Of a stretch of 44,644 nt of DNA, positions 9,137 through 17,490 are shown piece by piece. Each line of letters starts with the position of its first letter. The first letter of the stretch is position 1. Both the position numbers and the translations under genes were made by a program. The stretch covers positions 1-44,644 of the forward strand of contig CAISPW010000092.1 of NCBI GenBank assembly GCA_903887465.1. Reading direction: 5' to 3'. The notes under the pieces are model-generated. The model was not told the DNA's origin. It saw nothing but the letters and a program-made list of their open reading frames with translations, and ran no database searches. This DNA is from an uncultured Oscillochloris sp. Its GTDB lineage: Bacteria > Chloroflexota > Chloroflexia > Chloroflexales > Chloroflexaceae.

Positions 9137-12100
9137 CTATCCTTCCTGCTTCTTCACCGTATCGGCGGCGCTGAGTGCCTCGAACGGGTTCCGAATACGG
9201 GCTAGGTACGTTGTCCGGGGGATGGTGTTGAGTTCTTGGAGCAGGCTGTAGTTGTGCGGCTCGCTCTTCCAAGACGCGACACGACTGTCTTTGTTATTGA
9301 TGTCGCCGAAGGTGATCGCCGCTGTGGGGCAGGCCGCCTCACACGCGGTGATGATCGCATCATCGGTGATCGTGTACGCCTCGCTCCCCGCCGCCACGGC
9401 TGCCTTCTTCGCCTCAATTCTCGCACCGCTGATCCGCTGGACGCAGTACGTACACTTCTCCATGATCCCACGGTTGCGCACGGTGACGTTGGGGTTGCGG
9501 GCCAGTTGCCGCGTGACGGTACTGATATCCGTATACTGCAGGAAGTTGAAGCGCCGCACCTTGTACGGGCAGTTATTGGAGCAATACTTGGTGCCGACGC
9601 AGCGATTATACACCATATTATTGAGGCCCTCATTGTCGTGTACGGTGGCGGCCACCGGGCAGACAAGCTCACATGGTGCACGCTCACACTGCATACATGC
9701 GATGGGCATCAGGTATGTGTCCGGGTTATCCAGATCGTTGCCGGCGAAGTAGCGGTCGATGCGCAGCCACTGCATCTCGCGGCCAACGGCGACCTGATCC
9801 TTGCCGATCACCGGGATGTTATTCTCGGCCTGGCAGGCGATCACGCAGGCGTTGCAGCCGACACACGCATTGAGGTTGAAGGTCATCCCCCAGGCATTGC
9901 GCCCGGCGTAGTCGGTGCCCGGCAGCAGCGAGTCGAACTCGTGGCTCTCGCTACCGAACTCCTCCTTGTTGACCTCTTTCTGGATGTACTCCGGATCGAC
10001 CTTAAACTCCTCAAACTTACCGACCCGATAGATATCGCGTCCCTCCATCGTCCAGTGATCCTGGGTGGAGACGAGCAGGTAGGTATTGCCGGTGTCGCTC
10101 ACCGAGTCGAGGGTGCCGAACCAGGGCGCGTCGGAGGTACGTACCGGGTAGACGTTCACGCCCACGCCGTTGCCGACAGTGCCGGCCTGGCTGCGTCCGT
10201 AGCCCAGGTTGACGGTGACGGAGTTCTCGGCGTGGCCAGGAAGCAGCCAGAGCGGCAGGTCGATGCTGCTGCCACGGTAGCTCAGCCGGACCACCTTACC
10301 GTTCACATCGCTGAGCGCCTCCAGGTAGTGCTGGCTCTCGACGCTGCCGCCGACGAGTTGGTCGGCGTTAAAAGGCAGGTTGAGCAGCTTGATCGCGGTG
10401 CGCGGGCTCATTAGTGCCGCGTTGTCCCAGACCAGCTTGGTGAGCGGGCGGGGCAACTCCATCAGCCAGCCGTTGTTGGCGTAGCTGCCATCCCAGATCG
10501 ACGGGTCGGGCCGGAAGACCAACTCAAGCGCGCCGGGGGTGGGGATGGTTCCGCCGAGCCCCTCCTCTTTCAAGGTGGGCGTGCGGGTGGCGGCTTTGGT
10601 GTCGCTGATCATGCCGTTGGAGAGAATTCCCTGCCAGGCAGCAGCAAAGTCGCCGCTGATCTTACCCTGCCAGTAGCCTTGCACAATCGTCAGCGGGTCG
10701 ACAACAGGCTGGCCGAGTAGCGCGGCGATGATCTCGTGGCTGGTCTTGCCGCCGAAGAGCGGCTCGATCAGGGGCTGGACGATGCCGGCGGTGCCGTCGT
10801 AGGCCCGCGCATCGCTCCAACTCTCCAGGCTATGGGCAGCCGGGATGTGCCACGTGGCCCCTGACGAAGTCTCATCATTAAAGAGGCTGAGGTGGGCGCT
10901 CAGGGACACCTTGGCCAACTGCTCGGCGAAGCGCAGGTCGCCGGGGGCGTTATAGGCCGGGTTGCCGCCGATGATCACGAGCAACGCAACGGCGTTGCTG
11001 TCGATCTCGTTAACCAGACTGGCGATCTCGTTGGTCTGGTTAGTTGGCCGGGCCTCGACCGGGTCGGTGTAGATTACCGTGCTACCGACATTGCCCAACT
11101 CGGCGTTAATCGCGTGGGCGAGGGCGTGGACGATCGGCGGCTGCTGGTCGCCGACGATCACCAGGGATTTGCCCTTGTGCGCCTCCAGATCCTCGACTAA
11201 GGCGGTAAGGAAGCGGGCGGCGGCCTCGGCGTTTGGCCCGGCGCTCACGCCGGGGATGCCGAGCTTGGCGGCGAGCGCCTGGGCGAAGCCGGCCACCTGA
11301 CCGGCCTGCATCGGCAGGCGATGATCGGCAGTAGCCCCGGTACCCGAGGGGCTGGCCTCGACCACATAGAGCCGGTTCATCTCGCCGGTGTCCTTGCGCA
11401 CCCGGCGGCCCTCGGCGAAGGCGCGGGCGTAGGCCGCGAAGCCGGGGCCGGGGGCGAGGAAGTCGGCGTCGAGGCTGAGGACAACCTGGGCCTTTGAGAG
11501 GTCGTAGCGAGTACCCACGTCCTCGCCGAAGGCCAAGCGCGCACCCTCGTAGACATTATCGCGATTGATCGGGTCATACTGATACCAGCGCGCCTGGGGA
11601 TACTGCTTTAGCAGTTCGCCTATCTGGCTGGCCAGAGTTGGCGAGGTGACCGTCGTAGTTAGCAAGCGCAGTCCGGCACCGCCGGTGGCGCTCTGCGCCT
11701 GGAGCGCGGCGGCGAGGGCGGCGGTGAACGCATCCCACGTGCTTGCGGCACCAGCGTTGAGTACCTGCGTCGAGCGATCCGGATCATACATCGTCAGGAT
11801 CTCGGCCTGGACGAAGAGGTCGGTGCCGCCGACGCTACCAGGGTGCTGCGGGTTTGGCTCGATCTTGGTGGGGCGTCCATCGTTCGCGCGTACCAGCACA
11901 CCGGTGGCGAAGCCATTCAGCAACACCGACGATGCGTAGTAGAGCGGCACGTTGGGCATGCGGTCGAGGGGTTGGTGGACAAAGGGGGCGATCTTCGTGC
12001 GCGGCATATACGTGCAGCCGCTGATCCCGGCGAGGGCCAGAGACGCGCCCATCAGCTTGAGGAAGCTGCGGCGGCTCACGGGGTCGTTCAGCTCGGAAGC

Positions 12101-12247
12101 GCCTTGGGGGAACTCGCGCTCCACCAAATCGCGGAAGGCCGGCGTGTCGGCCATCTGATCCAGTGAGCGCCAGAGCTGCGGGCCGCGAGCGTTGTGGAGC
12201 TGCGCACGAACGGCGTCGAGGTCGGATGTCAGCTTAGAGTTTGTCAT
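9137..12247 (-). CDS. actB: Alternative complex III iron-sulfur / molybdopterin-fold subunit ActB
   Basis: 1036 aa, the largest ACIII subunit. A 58-residue extension precedes a twin-arginine signal (SRRSFLK, 59-64, then a hydrophobic run ending at Cys78), the arrangement of TAT-variant-translocated molybdopterin oxidoreductases. A molybdopterin-fold domain follows, which in ACIII carries no cofactor. The C-terminal third (about 790-970) holds ferredoxin-type Cys clusters: CVGCNACVIAC, CMQCERAPCELVCP, CVGTKYCSNNCP, and CTYC with CEAACP. These match the one 3Fe-4S and three 4Fe-4S clusters known for ActB. It receives electrons from menaquinol at ActC and passes them to ActA. Confidence 0.95.
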   Translation of the reverse strand: MTNSKLTSDLDAVRAQLHNARGPQLWRSLDQMADTPAFRDLVEREFPQGASELNDPVSRRSFLKLMGASLALAGISGCTYMPRTKIAPFVHQPLDRMPNVPLYYASSVLLNGFATGVLVRANDGRPTKIEPNPQHPGSVGGTDLFVQAEILTMYDPDRSTQVLNAGAASTWDAFTAALAAALQAQSATGGAGLRLLTTTVTSPTLASQIGELLKQYPQARWYQYDPINRDNVYEGARLAFGEDVGTRYDLSKAQVVLSLDADFLAPGPGFAAYARAFAEGRRVRKDTGEMNRLYVVEASPSGTGATADHRLPMQAGQVAGFAQALAAKLGIPGVSAGPNAEAAARFLTALVEDLEAHKGKSLVIVGDQQPPIVHALAHAINAELGNVGSTVIYTDPVEARPTNQTNEIASLVNEIDSNAVALLVIIGGNPAYNAPGDLRFAEQLAKVSLSAHLSLFNDETSSGATWHIPAAHSLESWSDARAYDGTAGIVQPLIEPLFGGKTSHEIIAALLGQPVVDPLTIVQGYWQGKISGDFAAAWQGILSNGMISDTKAATRTPTLKEEGLGGTIPTPGALELVFRPDPSIWDGSYANNGWLMELPRPLTKLVWDNAALMSPRTAIKLLNLPFNADQLVGGSVESQHYLEALSDVNGKVVRLSYRGSSIDLPLWLLPGHAENSVTVNLGYGRSQAGTVGNGVGVNVYPVRTSDAPWFGTLDSVSDTGNTYLLVSTQDHWTMEGRDIYRVGKFEEFKVDPEYIQKEVNKEEFGSESHEFDSLLPGTDYAGRNAWGMTFNLNACVGCNACVIACQAENNIPVIGKDQVAVGREMQWLRIDRYFAGNDLDNPDTYLMPIACMQCERAPCELVCPVAATVHDNEGLNNMVYNRCVGTKYCSNNCPYKVRRFNFLQYTDISTVTRQLARNPNVTVRNRGIMEKCTYCVQRISGARIEAKKAAVAAGSEAYTITDDAIITACEAACPTAAITFGDINNKDSRVASWKSEPHNYSLLQELNTIPRTTYLARIRNPFEALSAADTVKKQEG

Positions 12248-12270
12248 AACGTTGATGATGCCCGATGCCT

Positions 12271-12311
12271 GATGCCTGATGCGACAGCGGAGGGCTCACG
12301 CATCAGGCATC
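12271..12311. repeat. Intercistronic inverted repeat between actA and actB
   Basis: Arms 12271-12283 and 12299-12311 (13 bp, perfect), made from repeats of GATGCCT, in the 77-nt gap between actA and actB. It could tune the ActA:ActB ratio by pausing, partial termination or mRNA protection. Confidence 0.6.
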
Positions 12312-12324
12312 ACATCTCAACACA

Positions 12325-12981
12325 CTAGCGGTGGCAGATAGAACAGTTGGTAAGCTGGGCCTTGTTCACGCCATATTGCTTCACCAGCTCGGCACCGAAC
12401 TGAAGCTGATTCTCAGGCTGAACATAGTCCATGTTAAAGACCTGATCGCGCGGCCGAATGTACTTCTCTGGGTTGCGGTGGCAGTTGAGGCACCAGCCCA
12501 TATAAAGGGGCTGGGTCTGCCAGACGACCGCCATGGTATTGATCTGACCGTGACAGTTCGCGCAGCCAATGCCCTTGTTAATATGGATTGAGTGGTTAAA
12601 ATAGACAAAGTCGGGCACTTTGTGTACGCGCAGCCACTCAACGGACTTGCCAGTGGCATAGCTCTCACGGACGACTGCCAACTTCTCGCTGTTCGACTTG
12701 ATCTGCGAATGACAGGTCATACAGACTTCAGTGGCCGGGATATTTGCGAACGACGACGTGGCCACTGAGACGTGACAGTAGCGACAGTCGATACCTAATA
12801 CGCCAGCGTGGAGCTGGTGGCTGTAGGGAACCGGCTGCTCGATCGCCACATTGATCTGGCGAAAGTAGTTTGAGCGGAAGTAGACGCCGAGGATCAGCGT
12901 TAGCTCAACGGCGAGGAGCAGCCCGGCGAAGATGCTCAGGCGCATGAGCAAATTCGCGTTGCGTGGGAAGATCTGACCCAT
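12325..12981 (-). CDS. actA: Alternative complex III pentaheme cytochrome c subunit ActA
   Basis: 218 aa. An uncleaved signal anchor at about residues 11-33 is followed by a periplasmic-side domain with five CxxCH heme sites: 66-70 (CRYCH), 87-91 (CMTCH), 140-144 (CANCH), 164-168 (CLNCH) and 213-217 (CSICH). Five sites is exactly the number known for ActA. Extra His residues (for example YFNHSIHINKG) can serve as distal ligands. It bridges ActB and ActE in electron transfer. It is the first gene of the operon, with a strong promoter about 50 bases upstream; a GAGG abuts the ATG and AAGAAAG lies further upstream. Confidence 0.96.
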   Translation of the reverse strand: MGQIFPRNANLLMRLSIFAGLLLAVELTLILGVYFRSNYFRQINVAIEQPVPYSHQLHAGVLGIDCRYCHVSVATSSFANIPATEVCMTCHSQIKSNSEKLAVVRESYATGKSVEWLRVHKVPDFVYFNHSIHINKGIGCANCHGQINTMAVVWQTQPLYMGWCLNCHRNPEKYIRPRDQVFNMDYVQPENQLQFGAELVKQYGVNKAQLTNCSICHR

Positions 12982-13028
12982 CCTCGTGACTTTCTTATGG
13001 ATGCCTGTGCAAGGTGGAAACTTGGGCT

Positions 13029-13057
13029 ATTATAAAACTGCTTGACTTTTGTGTCAA
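13029..13057 (-). promoter_or_regulatory. Act operon promoter with overlapping palindrome
   Basis: Minus strand: TTGACA (13057-13052), 17-bp spacer, TATAAT (13034-13029), a full sigma70 consensus. A palindrome TTGAC-N6-GTCAA (13042-13057) covers the -35 and half the spacer; the spacing and half-sites resemble CRP/FNR-type operators, which would repress when bound here. Confidence 0.75.
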
Positions 13058-13272
13058 CCAAACAGGGTGATGATGTGGTTTAGGGACTGTTCGGGCGCAT
13101 TGTGACGCGCTGTGTACCTAATTTTTGCTATCGGTGATGCGGCGACCATTTACATATTATGCACGGCGTTCGAATCTTCCGCTGATATACTGCGTGGCAG
13201 GAAATTGTGCAGAACGCTTTGCAATGTCTGGGCGAAATATGCTATGGCACTGGGGCGTGGCGAGAGGTATCG
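13058..13272. other. Intergenic region between hemW and the act promoter
   Basis: I see no convincing gene or RNA. The short open frames here lack ribosome sites and overlap the act promoter and its upstream sequence. It may hold upstream regulator sites for the act operon. Confidence 0.4.
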
Positions 13273-14478
13273 CTACAGGAAGCGCAGGAAGACTTGGTTC
13301 CCCAGCATGCGCCCGCGCGGGGTGAGGCGCACCCGACCGGGGGCGCGCTCGATCAAACCCTGGCCGATCAGTTCGGTGATCTGCGGGCCGTAGACATCCT
13401 CCAGGGCCGCCCCGCAGCGCGCGGCGAAGTGATCTGCGCCCACCCCAACATTTAGTCGCAGCCCCATCAGCATGGTTTCAGCACGTATATCGACCGCGCT
13501 GAGCGGGATTATCTCGGCCAGCGGTCGGCGGCCCGCGCCCATCGCGGCGATATACGCATCGATCCCCAGGGTGTCGTAGTAGCGATGGGGCGACCCGCCG
13601 GAGGTAATATGCCCGTAGGCTCCGGCTCCCGCCGCCAGATAGTCGCTGTTGAGCCAATAGGCGAGGTTGTGCGCGCATGCACGTGAGGGTATGTCAGGGA
13701 GATCTCTATGTTCCCTAAGACCCTCTTCCCGCGCGAAGTTCGAGATCTCGTATTGGACATAGCCGGCATCGGCGAAGCGGCCCATGGCGGCCTCGTACAT
13801 GGCGGCGGTGGCGTCGTCGTCGGGAAGGCTGCCCCGTCCAGCCGTGACCTGGGCGTAGAGCGGGGTCTGCTCCTCCAGGATAAGCGCGTAGAGCGAGACG
13901 TGGTCAACCTGCCAGGTGACAATCTCCGCGAGCGTGGCCTCCCACTGGGTCTGGCTCTGGCCGGGCAGGCCGAAGATAAAATCGAGGTTGACATTGTCAA
14001 AGCCAACCTCGCGGGCCTCTAGGTAGCTGCGGCGAGCCTCGTCAGCACTGTGGATGCGCCCGAGGATGCGCAGGGTCGGGTCGTGCAGGCTCTGGACGCC
14101 CATGCTCAGGCGATTGACGCCGAGCTGGCGCAGTCCGCGCAGGTAATCGCGCCTGAGGACAGTGCCGGGGTTGGCTTCGCTGCTCACCTCGGCACCTTCC
14201 AGCGGCACGATGGCGCTCGCCGCCAGCAGCACGCGCTCCATCTGGCCAAGCGAGAGCATGGTGGGCGTGCCGCCGCCGATGAAGATCGTCGGGCGCAGGG
14301 ATGCGGCCTCAGCCGAGGCGGGCGGCGCAGGTGAGACCGTCTCGGCCAGCAGGCCCAACTCGGCACAGAGGGCGACCACATACGCCTCGATGCGATCATC
14401 CATGTTGGCGTAGGTGTTGAAGTCGCAGTAGGCGCAGCGGCGTTGGCAAAAGGGGATGTGGATGTAGAGATGTTTCAT
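13273..14478 (-). CDS. hemW: Radical SAM heme chaperone HemW
   Basis: 401 aa. The N-terminus YIHIPFCQRRCAYCDF holds the radical-SAM triad C-x3-C-x2-C (Cys11, 15, 18) followed by Asp-Phe, the HemW signature. A glycine-rich SAM motif (FIGGGTPT) and the C-terminal winged domain (LRLNVGVG ... LTPRGRMLGNQVF) are present. HemW binds heme and inserts it into respiratory proteins; it is often mislabelled as coproporphyrinogen III oxidase. A heme chaperone beside a cytochrome-rich act operon is sensible, but the two have separate promoters. It is the last gene of the lipB-lipA operon; no good ribosome site, and an inverted repeat sits right at the start. Confidence 0.9.
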   Translation of the reverse strand: MKHLYIHIPFCQRRCAYCDFNTYANMDDRIEAYVVALCAELGLLAETVSPAPPASAEAASLRPTIFIGGGTPTMLSLGQMERVLLAASAIVPLEGAEVSSEANPGTVLRRDYLRGLRQLGVNRLSMGVQSLHDPTLRILGRIHSADEARRSYLEAREVGFDNVNLDFIFGLPGQSQTQWEATLAEIVTWQVDHVSLYALILEEQTPLYAQVTAGRGSLPDDDATAAMYEAAMGRFADAGYVQYEISNFAREEGLREHRDLPDIPSRACAHNLAYWLNSDYLAAGAGAYGHITSGGSPHRYYDTLGIDAYIAAMGAGRRPLAEIIPLSAVDIRAETMLMGLRLNVGVGADHFAARCGAALEDVYGPQITELIGQGLIERAPGRVRLTPRGRMLGNQVFLRFL

Positions 14479-14511
14479 AATGCAAAATACAACATTTCTG
14501 CATTTTGCATT
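14479..14511. repeat. Inverted repeat in the lipA-hemW gap
   Basis: Arms 14479-14488 and 14502-14511 (AATGCAAAAT and its complement) fill the 36-nt gap between lipA and hemW and touch the hemW ATG, so folding would affect hemW translation. Confidence 0.55.
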
Positions 14512-14514
14512 GAT

Positions 14515-15426
14515 TTAGTGCTGGCTTGCCCCGACGTGGGCGTGGGCGTTGTAACTGGAGCGCACGAGGGGGCCGCTCTCGACGTGACGGAAGCCGCGCG
14601 CAAACGCCTCGTCACGAAACATAGCAAACTCAGCCGGGGTGACGTAGCGGTCAACCGGCCAGTAACTGGCGTCGGGGGCGAGGTATTGGCCGATGGTGAG
14701 TACGTTCACATCGGAGCTGCGCAGGGCATCGAGTACCTCCAGCACCTCGGCGTTAGTCTCACCGGTGCCGACCATCATGCCGCTTTTGGTGACAAGCTGC
14801 GGGTCGAAGGCACGGGCGCGGGCGAGCAACTCGATACTCTGGTCGAAGGTGGCGCGCGGGCGGAAGCGCCGAAACAGCCGCGCGATGCTCTCGATATTGT
14901 GGTTGAGTACATCGGGGCGGGCGTCGAGTACCTGCTGGAGCGCGGCCCAGTTGCCATCGAAGTCGGGGATGAGTACCTCGATCTGGCAGTCGGGCGTGCG
15001 CTGGCGGATCAGTTCGATGCTGCGGGCAAAAATATGGGCACCGCCGTCGGGCACATCGTCGCGGTTGACCGAGGTGAGGACGGCGAAGCGCAGGCGCAGG
15101 TGGGCCACTGAGGCGGCCACGCGCTCGGGCTCGCCCTCGTCGAGTGGCGGGGGCTTGCCCTTGCCAATCGCGCAGTAGCGGCAGCCACGGGTGCATGTAT
15201 CGCCGAGCAGTAGGAAGGTGGCGGTGCGGTGGTTCCAGCACTCGCCGAGGTTGGGGCAGCGGGCCTCCTCACAGACGGTGTGTAGATCCTTCTCGCGCAT
15301 TAGGCCCAGCACGTCGCGATAGTTCTCGCCTGATGGCGCACGGGCCTTGAGCCACTCGGGGCGACGCGGGCGGGCCAGCAGGGCCGGGATCTGATCCTCC
15401 GTGTTTTGCGGGATAAACTCAACCAT
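14515..15426 (-). CDS. lipA: Lipoyl synthase
   Basis: 303 aa. Both clusters are clear: auxiliary cluster Cys52, Cys57, Cys63 (CEEARCPNLGEC) and radical-SAM cluster Cys78, Cys82, Cys85 (CTRGCRYC). The C-terminal RSSY, whose Ser is the remaining auxiliary ligand, is present. It inserts two sulfurs into octanoyl groups on carrier proteins to make lipoate, needed by the pyruvate dehydrogenase E2 encoded at 41069-42235. It follows the PASTA gene by 39 bases. The length is normal for the family. Confidence 0.97.
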   Translation of the reverse strand: MVEFIPQNTEDQIPALLARPRRPEWLKARAPSGENYRDVLGLMREKDLHTVCEEARCPNLGECWNHRTATFLLLGDTCTRGCRYCAIGKGKPPPLDEGEPERVAASVAHLRLRFAVLTSVNRDDVPDGGAHIFARSIELIRQRTPDCQIEVLIPDFDGNWAALQQVLDARPDVLNHNIESIARLFRRFRPRATFDQSIELLARARAFDPQLVTKSGMMVGTGETNAEVLEVLDALRSSDVNVLTIGQYLAPDASYWPVDRYVTPAEFAMFRDEAFARGFRHVESGPLVRSSYNAHAHVGASQH

Positions 15427-15465
15427 CAGGATTACTTTCTTGCTGTCAGCCTACGCTGGTAGCGG

Positions 15466-16053
15466 CTACTTGCTAGGGCTGCTCATCGCGTAGTCGAGGA
15501 CAGAACCCTGGGGCACCAAACTGCCTTTGGGCACTGACTGGCAGGCGATCTTGCCTTTGTCGATTTTCACCTGCGGGTTCGGCGCACCAATCTGGTCGCA
15601 GCTGGACTGGCCTTTGCCTAGCTGGAGGCCGCTTGCCTTAAGCACGCGCTCGGCATCTTTTGTACTCAAACCCTGCAGGTCGGGCACGACCATACGGACT
15701 ATCTGGATCGGACTGGGCATGAGCGTCGATGCCTCAGGCTGTGGTGTGGCTGCGGCGGGCGCGGGGGTGCTGCTAGGCGGGGGAGTATCCGTCGTTACCA
15801 GCGTGCTCGCGGGAGTCAAGCTAGCCGCAAGCGGTGTCGGCGGGTTAGTTGCGGTCGGGGCCGATGGTCGGGTGTAGATGAAGATGCTCGTAGCTATGAG
15901 CAGGGCACCTACGCCAAACGCGCCATAGCGGCTGCGTCGGCTTAGTTCGCCCTTGATCTCGACGATCTTAAACTCTAGGCCGAGGCCGATACCGACCGCG
16001 ATAATGCCGGCAATGAACATCACATTGGGGAGCGCGCCGCCAACAAAGTCCAT
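15466..16053 (-). CDS. Membrane protein with a C-terminal PASTA domain
   Basis: 195 aa. Two hydrophobic helices (about 9-27 and 44-60) are joined by a short charged loop, followed by a Thr/Pro/Ala-rich linker (about 62-118) and one PASTA domain (about 120-190: VVPDLQGLSTKDAERVLKASG, then VPKGSLVPQGS). PASTA domains bind muropeptides or beta-lactams in kinases and penicillin-binding proteins; here there is no kinase or transpeptidase attached. Two Cys residues in the PASTA domain could form a disulfide. It sits between lipB and lipA with 31- and 39-base gaps, so it is co-transcribed, yet has no obvious tie to lipoate. AAGGGG lies seven bases before the ATG. Confidence 0.8.
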   Translation of the reverse strand: MDFVGGALPNVMFIAGIIAVGIGLGLEFKIVEIKGELSRRSRYGAFGVGALLIATSIFIYTRPSAPTATNPPTPLAASLTPASTLVTTDTPPPSSTPAPAAATPQPEASTLMPSPIQIVRMVVPDLQGLSTKDAERVLKASGLQLGKGQSSCDQIGAPNPQVKIDKGKIACQSVPKGSLVPQGSVLDYAMSSPSK

Positions 16054-16084
16054 GCGATAACCCCTTTCTAGCGCGTGGTGCGGG

Positions 16085-16783
16085 CTATGATGGCATAGCC
16101 TCGGCGCGAAGGGTAGGTGTCGGATCCAGCGTCACATCGAAAACGGTGGCGAAGTGGTGGAGCAGGGTTGGCTCCACATCGGCGGGGGCGACCGCGCGGC
16201 CCAGGAGGGTGCTGAGCGAGGTGACGGCGCGGTTGCCGATCCCGCAGGGCACAATCTGGGCAAAGCCGGCCAGATCCGGGTTGACGTTGAGGGCGAATCC
16301 ATGGCTCGTGACTCCAGCAGCGCTCAACTTCACGCCAATCGCGCAGACCTTGGCCGTCCCACCGTCAACCCAGACCCCGGTGAGGCCGGGGACGCGCTGG
16401 CTGGCCACCCCGAAGTCCGCCAGGGTGCGGATGATCGTCTCCTCAAGGCTGCGCACATAGCGCCCGATATCACCGCCGTGCTGCGAGAGTTTCAGGATGG
16501 GGTAGCCCACGATCTGGCCGGGGGCGTGGTAGGTCACATCACCGCCACGGTCGGTTTGGACGAGGGCCACCCCGTGGGCGGCGAGTTTTTCGACAGAGAC
16601 GAGGATGTTTTCGGGGCGGGCCTTATTGCCAAGGGTGATCGTCGGCGGGTGTTCCAGAATCAGCAGGCTATCGTCGGCGCGACCAGCCGAGCGGTCGGCG
16701 GCCAGCTGGCGCATCCATTCCCACGCCCGTGTGTAGTCGATGCAACCGGGGCGGATCAGGGTGATGCTGCGGGGCGTACTCAT
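16085..16783 (-). CDS. lipB: Lipoyl(octanoyl) transferase
   Basis: 232 aa. Family motifs: RGGDVTYHAPGQ (79-90), the catalytic Lys152 in AIGVKL and the catalytic Cys180 in VPCGIG. It moves octanoate from acyl carrier protein to lipoyl domains, the substrate for LipA. It is the first gene of a lipB - PASTA - lipA - hemW operon. The -10 element lies only six bases before the ATG, so the mRNA is probably leaderless and no ribosome site is visible. Confidence 0.95.
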   Translation of the reverse strand: MSTPRSITLIRPGCIDYTRAWEWMRQLAADRSAGRADDSLLILEHPPTITLGNKARPENILVSVEKLAAHGVALVQTDRGGDVTYHAPGQIVGYPILKLSQHGGDIGRYVRSLEETIIRTLADFGVASQRVPGLTGVWVDGGTAKVCAIGVKLSAAGVTSHGFALNVNPDLAGFAQIVPCGIGNRAVTSLSTLLGRAVAPADVEPTLLHHFATVFDVTLDPTPTLRAEAMPS

Positions 16784-16789
16784 ACGGAA

Positions 16790-16798
16790 AGTATACCA
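16790..16798 (-). promoter_or_regulatory. Extended -10 element of lipB
   Basis: TGGTATACT on the minus strand. The spacing predicts initiation at or next to the A of the lipB ATG. Confidence 0.5.
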
Positions 16799-16907
16799 CG
16801 CCGCTCCCGACGGCTCTCGGACATAGGCCCATGGTAAAATGAGAACGCAACCAACGGCGGTGCGATAACGTCTGAATCGTTAGCACTACAGGCCAAGGAG
16901 AACATGG

Positions 16908-17435
16908 ATGTACGAAGTCATCATCGCTGATCTGCTGTCTCACCCGCGTGTGCTGGAGACGCGCCACCACATGCATCACAGCATCCCCAAGCATGATCAT
17001 ATGATGCGGGTTGTGCGCTACTCGTATCGGATCGCGCAACTGTTCCGGGCCGACCGGCGCACCTGCGCGCGTGCGGCGATCCTTCACGACCTCGACTCGC
17101 GGTTGGGCACGCTCGCGAACCACGGGGCCATCGCCGCCGAGGTTGCGGCATCCCTGGGCGAGTCCGACGCGGTCGCGCTAGCGATCATCAGCCATATGTA
17201 CCCGCTCGGGCCACGGCCCACCACGCGCGAAGGCTGGGTACTGGTAGTGGCCGACAAGATGGCTTCGCTTACCGATATGACCGCTTTTGTGGGCGGGCTA
17301 TTCACCGGACGCAGCCTGCGGGTGCGGCGGAGCCTCTGTCAGACGGATCCCTTTTACACGCCGCGCCGTCCGCGCCGCCGGATCCGGCGGCTCTGGCGGA
17401 GCGTTGGTCGGCTTGGCCTAAGCGGCCAAGCATAG
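16908..17435 (+). CDS. HD domain phosphohydrolase with basic tail
   Basis: 175 aa. HD-superfamily ligands are visible: HDHMMRV (29-35), the paired His60-Asp61 in AAILHDLD, His72 and His96, and Asp116 in VVADKMAS. The substrate is not evident; small stand-alone HD proteins cleave nucleotides or cyclic nucleotides. The last 30 residues are very rich in Arg (RRPRRRIRRLWR), suggesting contact with nucleic acid or membrane lipid. AAGGAG is seven bases before the ATG. It converges with the permease gene through a shared hairpin. Confidence 0.8.
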   Translation: MYEVIIADLLSHPRVLETRHHMHHSIPKHDHMMRVVRYSYRIAQLFRADRRTCARAAILHDLDSRLGTLANHGAIAAEVAASLGESDAVALAIISHMYPLGPRPTTREGWVLVVADKMASLTDMTAFVGGLFTGRSLRVRRSLCQTDPFYTPRRPRRRIRRLWRSVGRLGLSGQA

Positions 17436-17452
17436 CCGCACGATCACACGCG

Positions 17453-17489
17453 ATACGGGCGCAGCAGCCGAAGGCCGCTGCGCCCGTAT
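17453..17489. terminator. Bidirectional terminator
   Basis: Perfect 13-bp arms 17453-17465 and 17477-17489 between the HD gene and the stop of the convergent permease gene. Confidence 0.6.
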
Positions 17490-17490
17490 G

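Noticed and set aside
13273-14478. Oxygen-independent coproporphyrinogen III oxidase (HemN)
   Set aside because: The N-terminal CxxxCxxC is followed directly by DF and the protein lacks the HemN N-terminal extension; length and motifs fit HemW.
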